Positions 63,999-64,000 of a stretch of 64,000 bases of DNA are shown here, piece after piece (position 1 is the stretch's first letter; every line of letters starts with the position of its first letter). The stretch comes from Rhodoferax sp. GW822-FHT02A01 (lineage in GTDB: Bacteria; Pseudomonadota; Gammaproteobacteria; Burkholderiales; Burkholderiaceae_C), in assembly GCF_038784515.1 (NCBI RefSeq), contig NZ_CP152376.1:1612001-1676000 (forward strand), read 5' to 3'. The notes under the pieces were generated by a model. The model had not been told where the DNA came from and did not search any database. It saw nothing but the letters and a program-made list of their open reading frames with translations. The position numbers and the translations under genes were made by a program.

Positions 63999-64000
63999 GG

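Overview
The window is high-GC DNA from a betaproteobacterium, most likely a Comamonadaceae member (Rhodoferax/Polaromonas/Acidovorax type). This is inferred from codon use, the dense Burkholderiales-style gene content (Sox operon, DUF4148 protein, many LysR/GntR/IclR regulators) and the many ATGA-type gene overlaps. I see no rRNA, tRNA, CRISPR array or intact insertion sequence. The features read as chromosomal metabolic islands, plus one accessory block with a lower-GC feel at about 29.7-34.2 kb.

Layout. 1-6.8 kb: a thiosulfate-oxidation (sox) cluster on the minus strand (soxC, soxD, soxY, soxZ, start of soxA). Divergent from it are a YeeE/TsuA-type sulfur transporter, an unknown periplasmic protein, a His-tailed Rrf2 regulator and a thioredoxin-reductase-like flavoprotein, followed by a decayed SDR gene. 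7.2-11.5 kb: an NCS1 permease with its GntR regulator, 6-phosphogluconate dehydrogenase and a small DUF4148 protein. 11.7-17.3 kb: a GntR regulator divergent from a complete polar-amino-acid ABC transporter that runs into a gamma-glutamyltransferase. 17.4-20.1 kb: a pair of oxygenases that closely resembles the TmpA/TmpB phosphonate pathway, with a divergent LysR regulator. 20.3-23.8 kb: an ABC-F protein, then a SnoaL-like/TetR/cytochrome c operon with a clear promoter and operator. 23.9-28.4 kb: a chromate/arsenate resistance operon (chrB, chrA, rhodanese, His-rich EamA exporter, arsC) with a large palindrome at its promoter. 28.6-34.2 kb: a diguanylate cyclase and an accessory block that holds two unknown small genes, a 721-aa nuclease-like SEC-C protein and another unknown gene. 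This block is edged by a decayed piece of a Gfo/Idh/MocA gene that resembles the intact one on its other side.

34.2-45.9 kb is a carbohydrate/inositol region: three Gfo/Idh/MocA dehydrogenases (one is IolG), three TIM-barrel isomerases/epimerases, an MFS transporter, RpiR and LacI regulators, a DNA alkylation repair gene and an orphan ferredoxin reductase. 45.9-50.8 kb: a LysR/MFS divergent pair, YebC and a TolA/TonB-like protein with a large internal repeat. 50.9-54.7 kb: a complete three-component cytochrome P450 system (P450, 2Fe-2S ferredoxin, FAD reductase) with a divergent AraC regulator. 54.8-59.6 kb: a 990-aa GAF/PAS/GGDEF/EAL protein and a glutaminase fused to STAS and cyclic-nucleotide-binding domains. 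59.7-64 kb: an IclR regulator divergent from an SDR dehydrogenase and a ribose-type sugar ABC transporter.

The strongest candidates for interesting biology are the TmpAB-like phosphonate pair, the accessory block with the SEC-C nuclease-like protein, the chrB palindrome with an apparently leaderless start, and the glutaminase-STAS-CNB fusion. All functions are assigned by reading motifs and comparing with families from memory; no database search was run.
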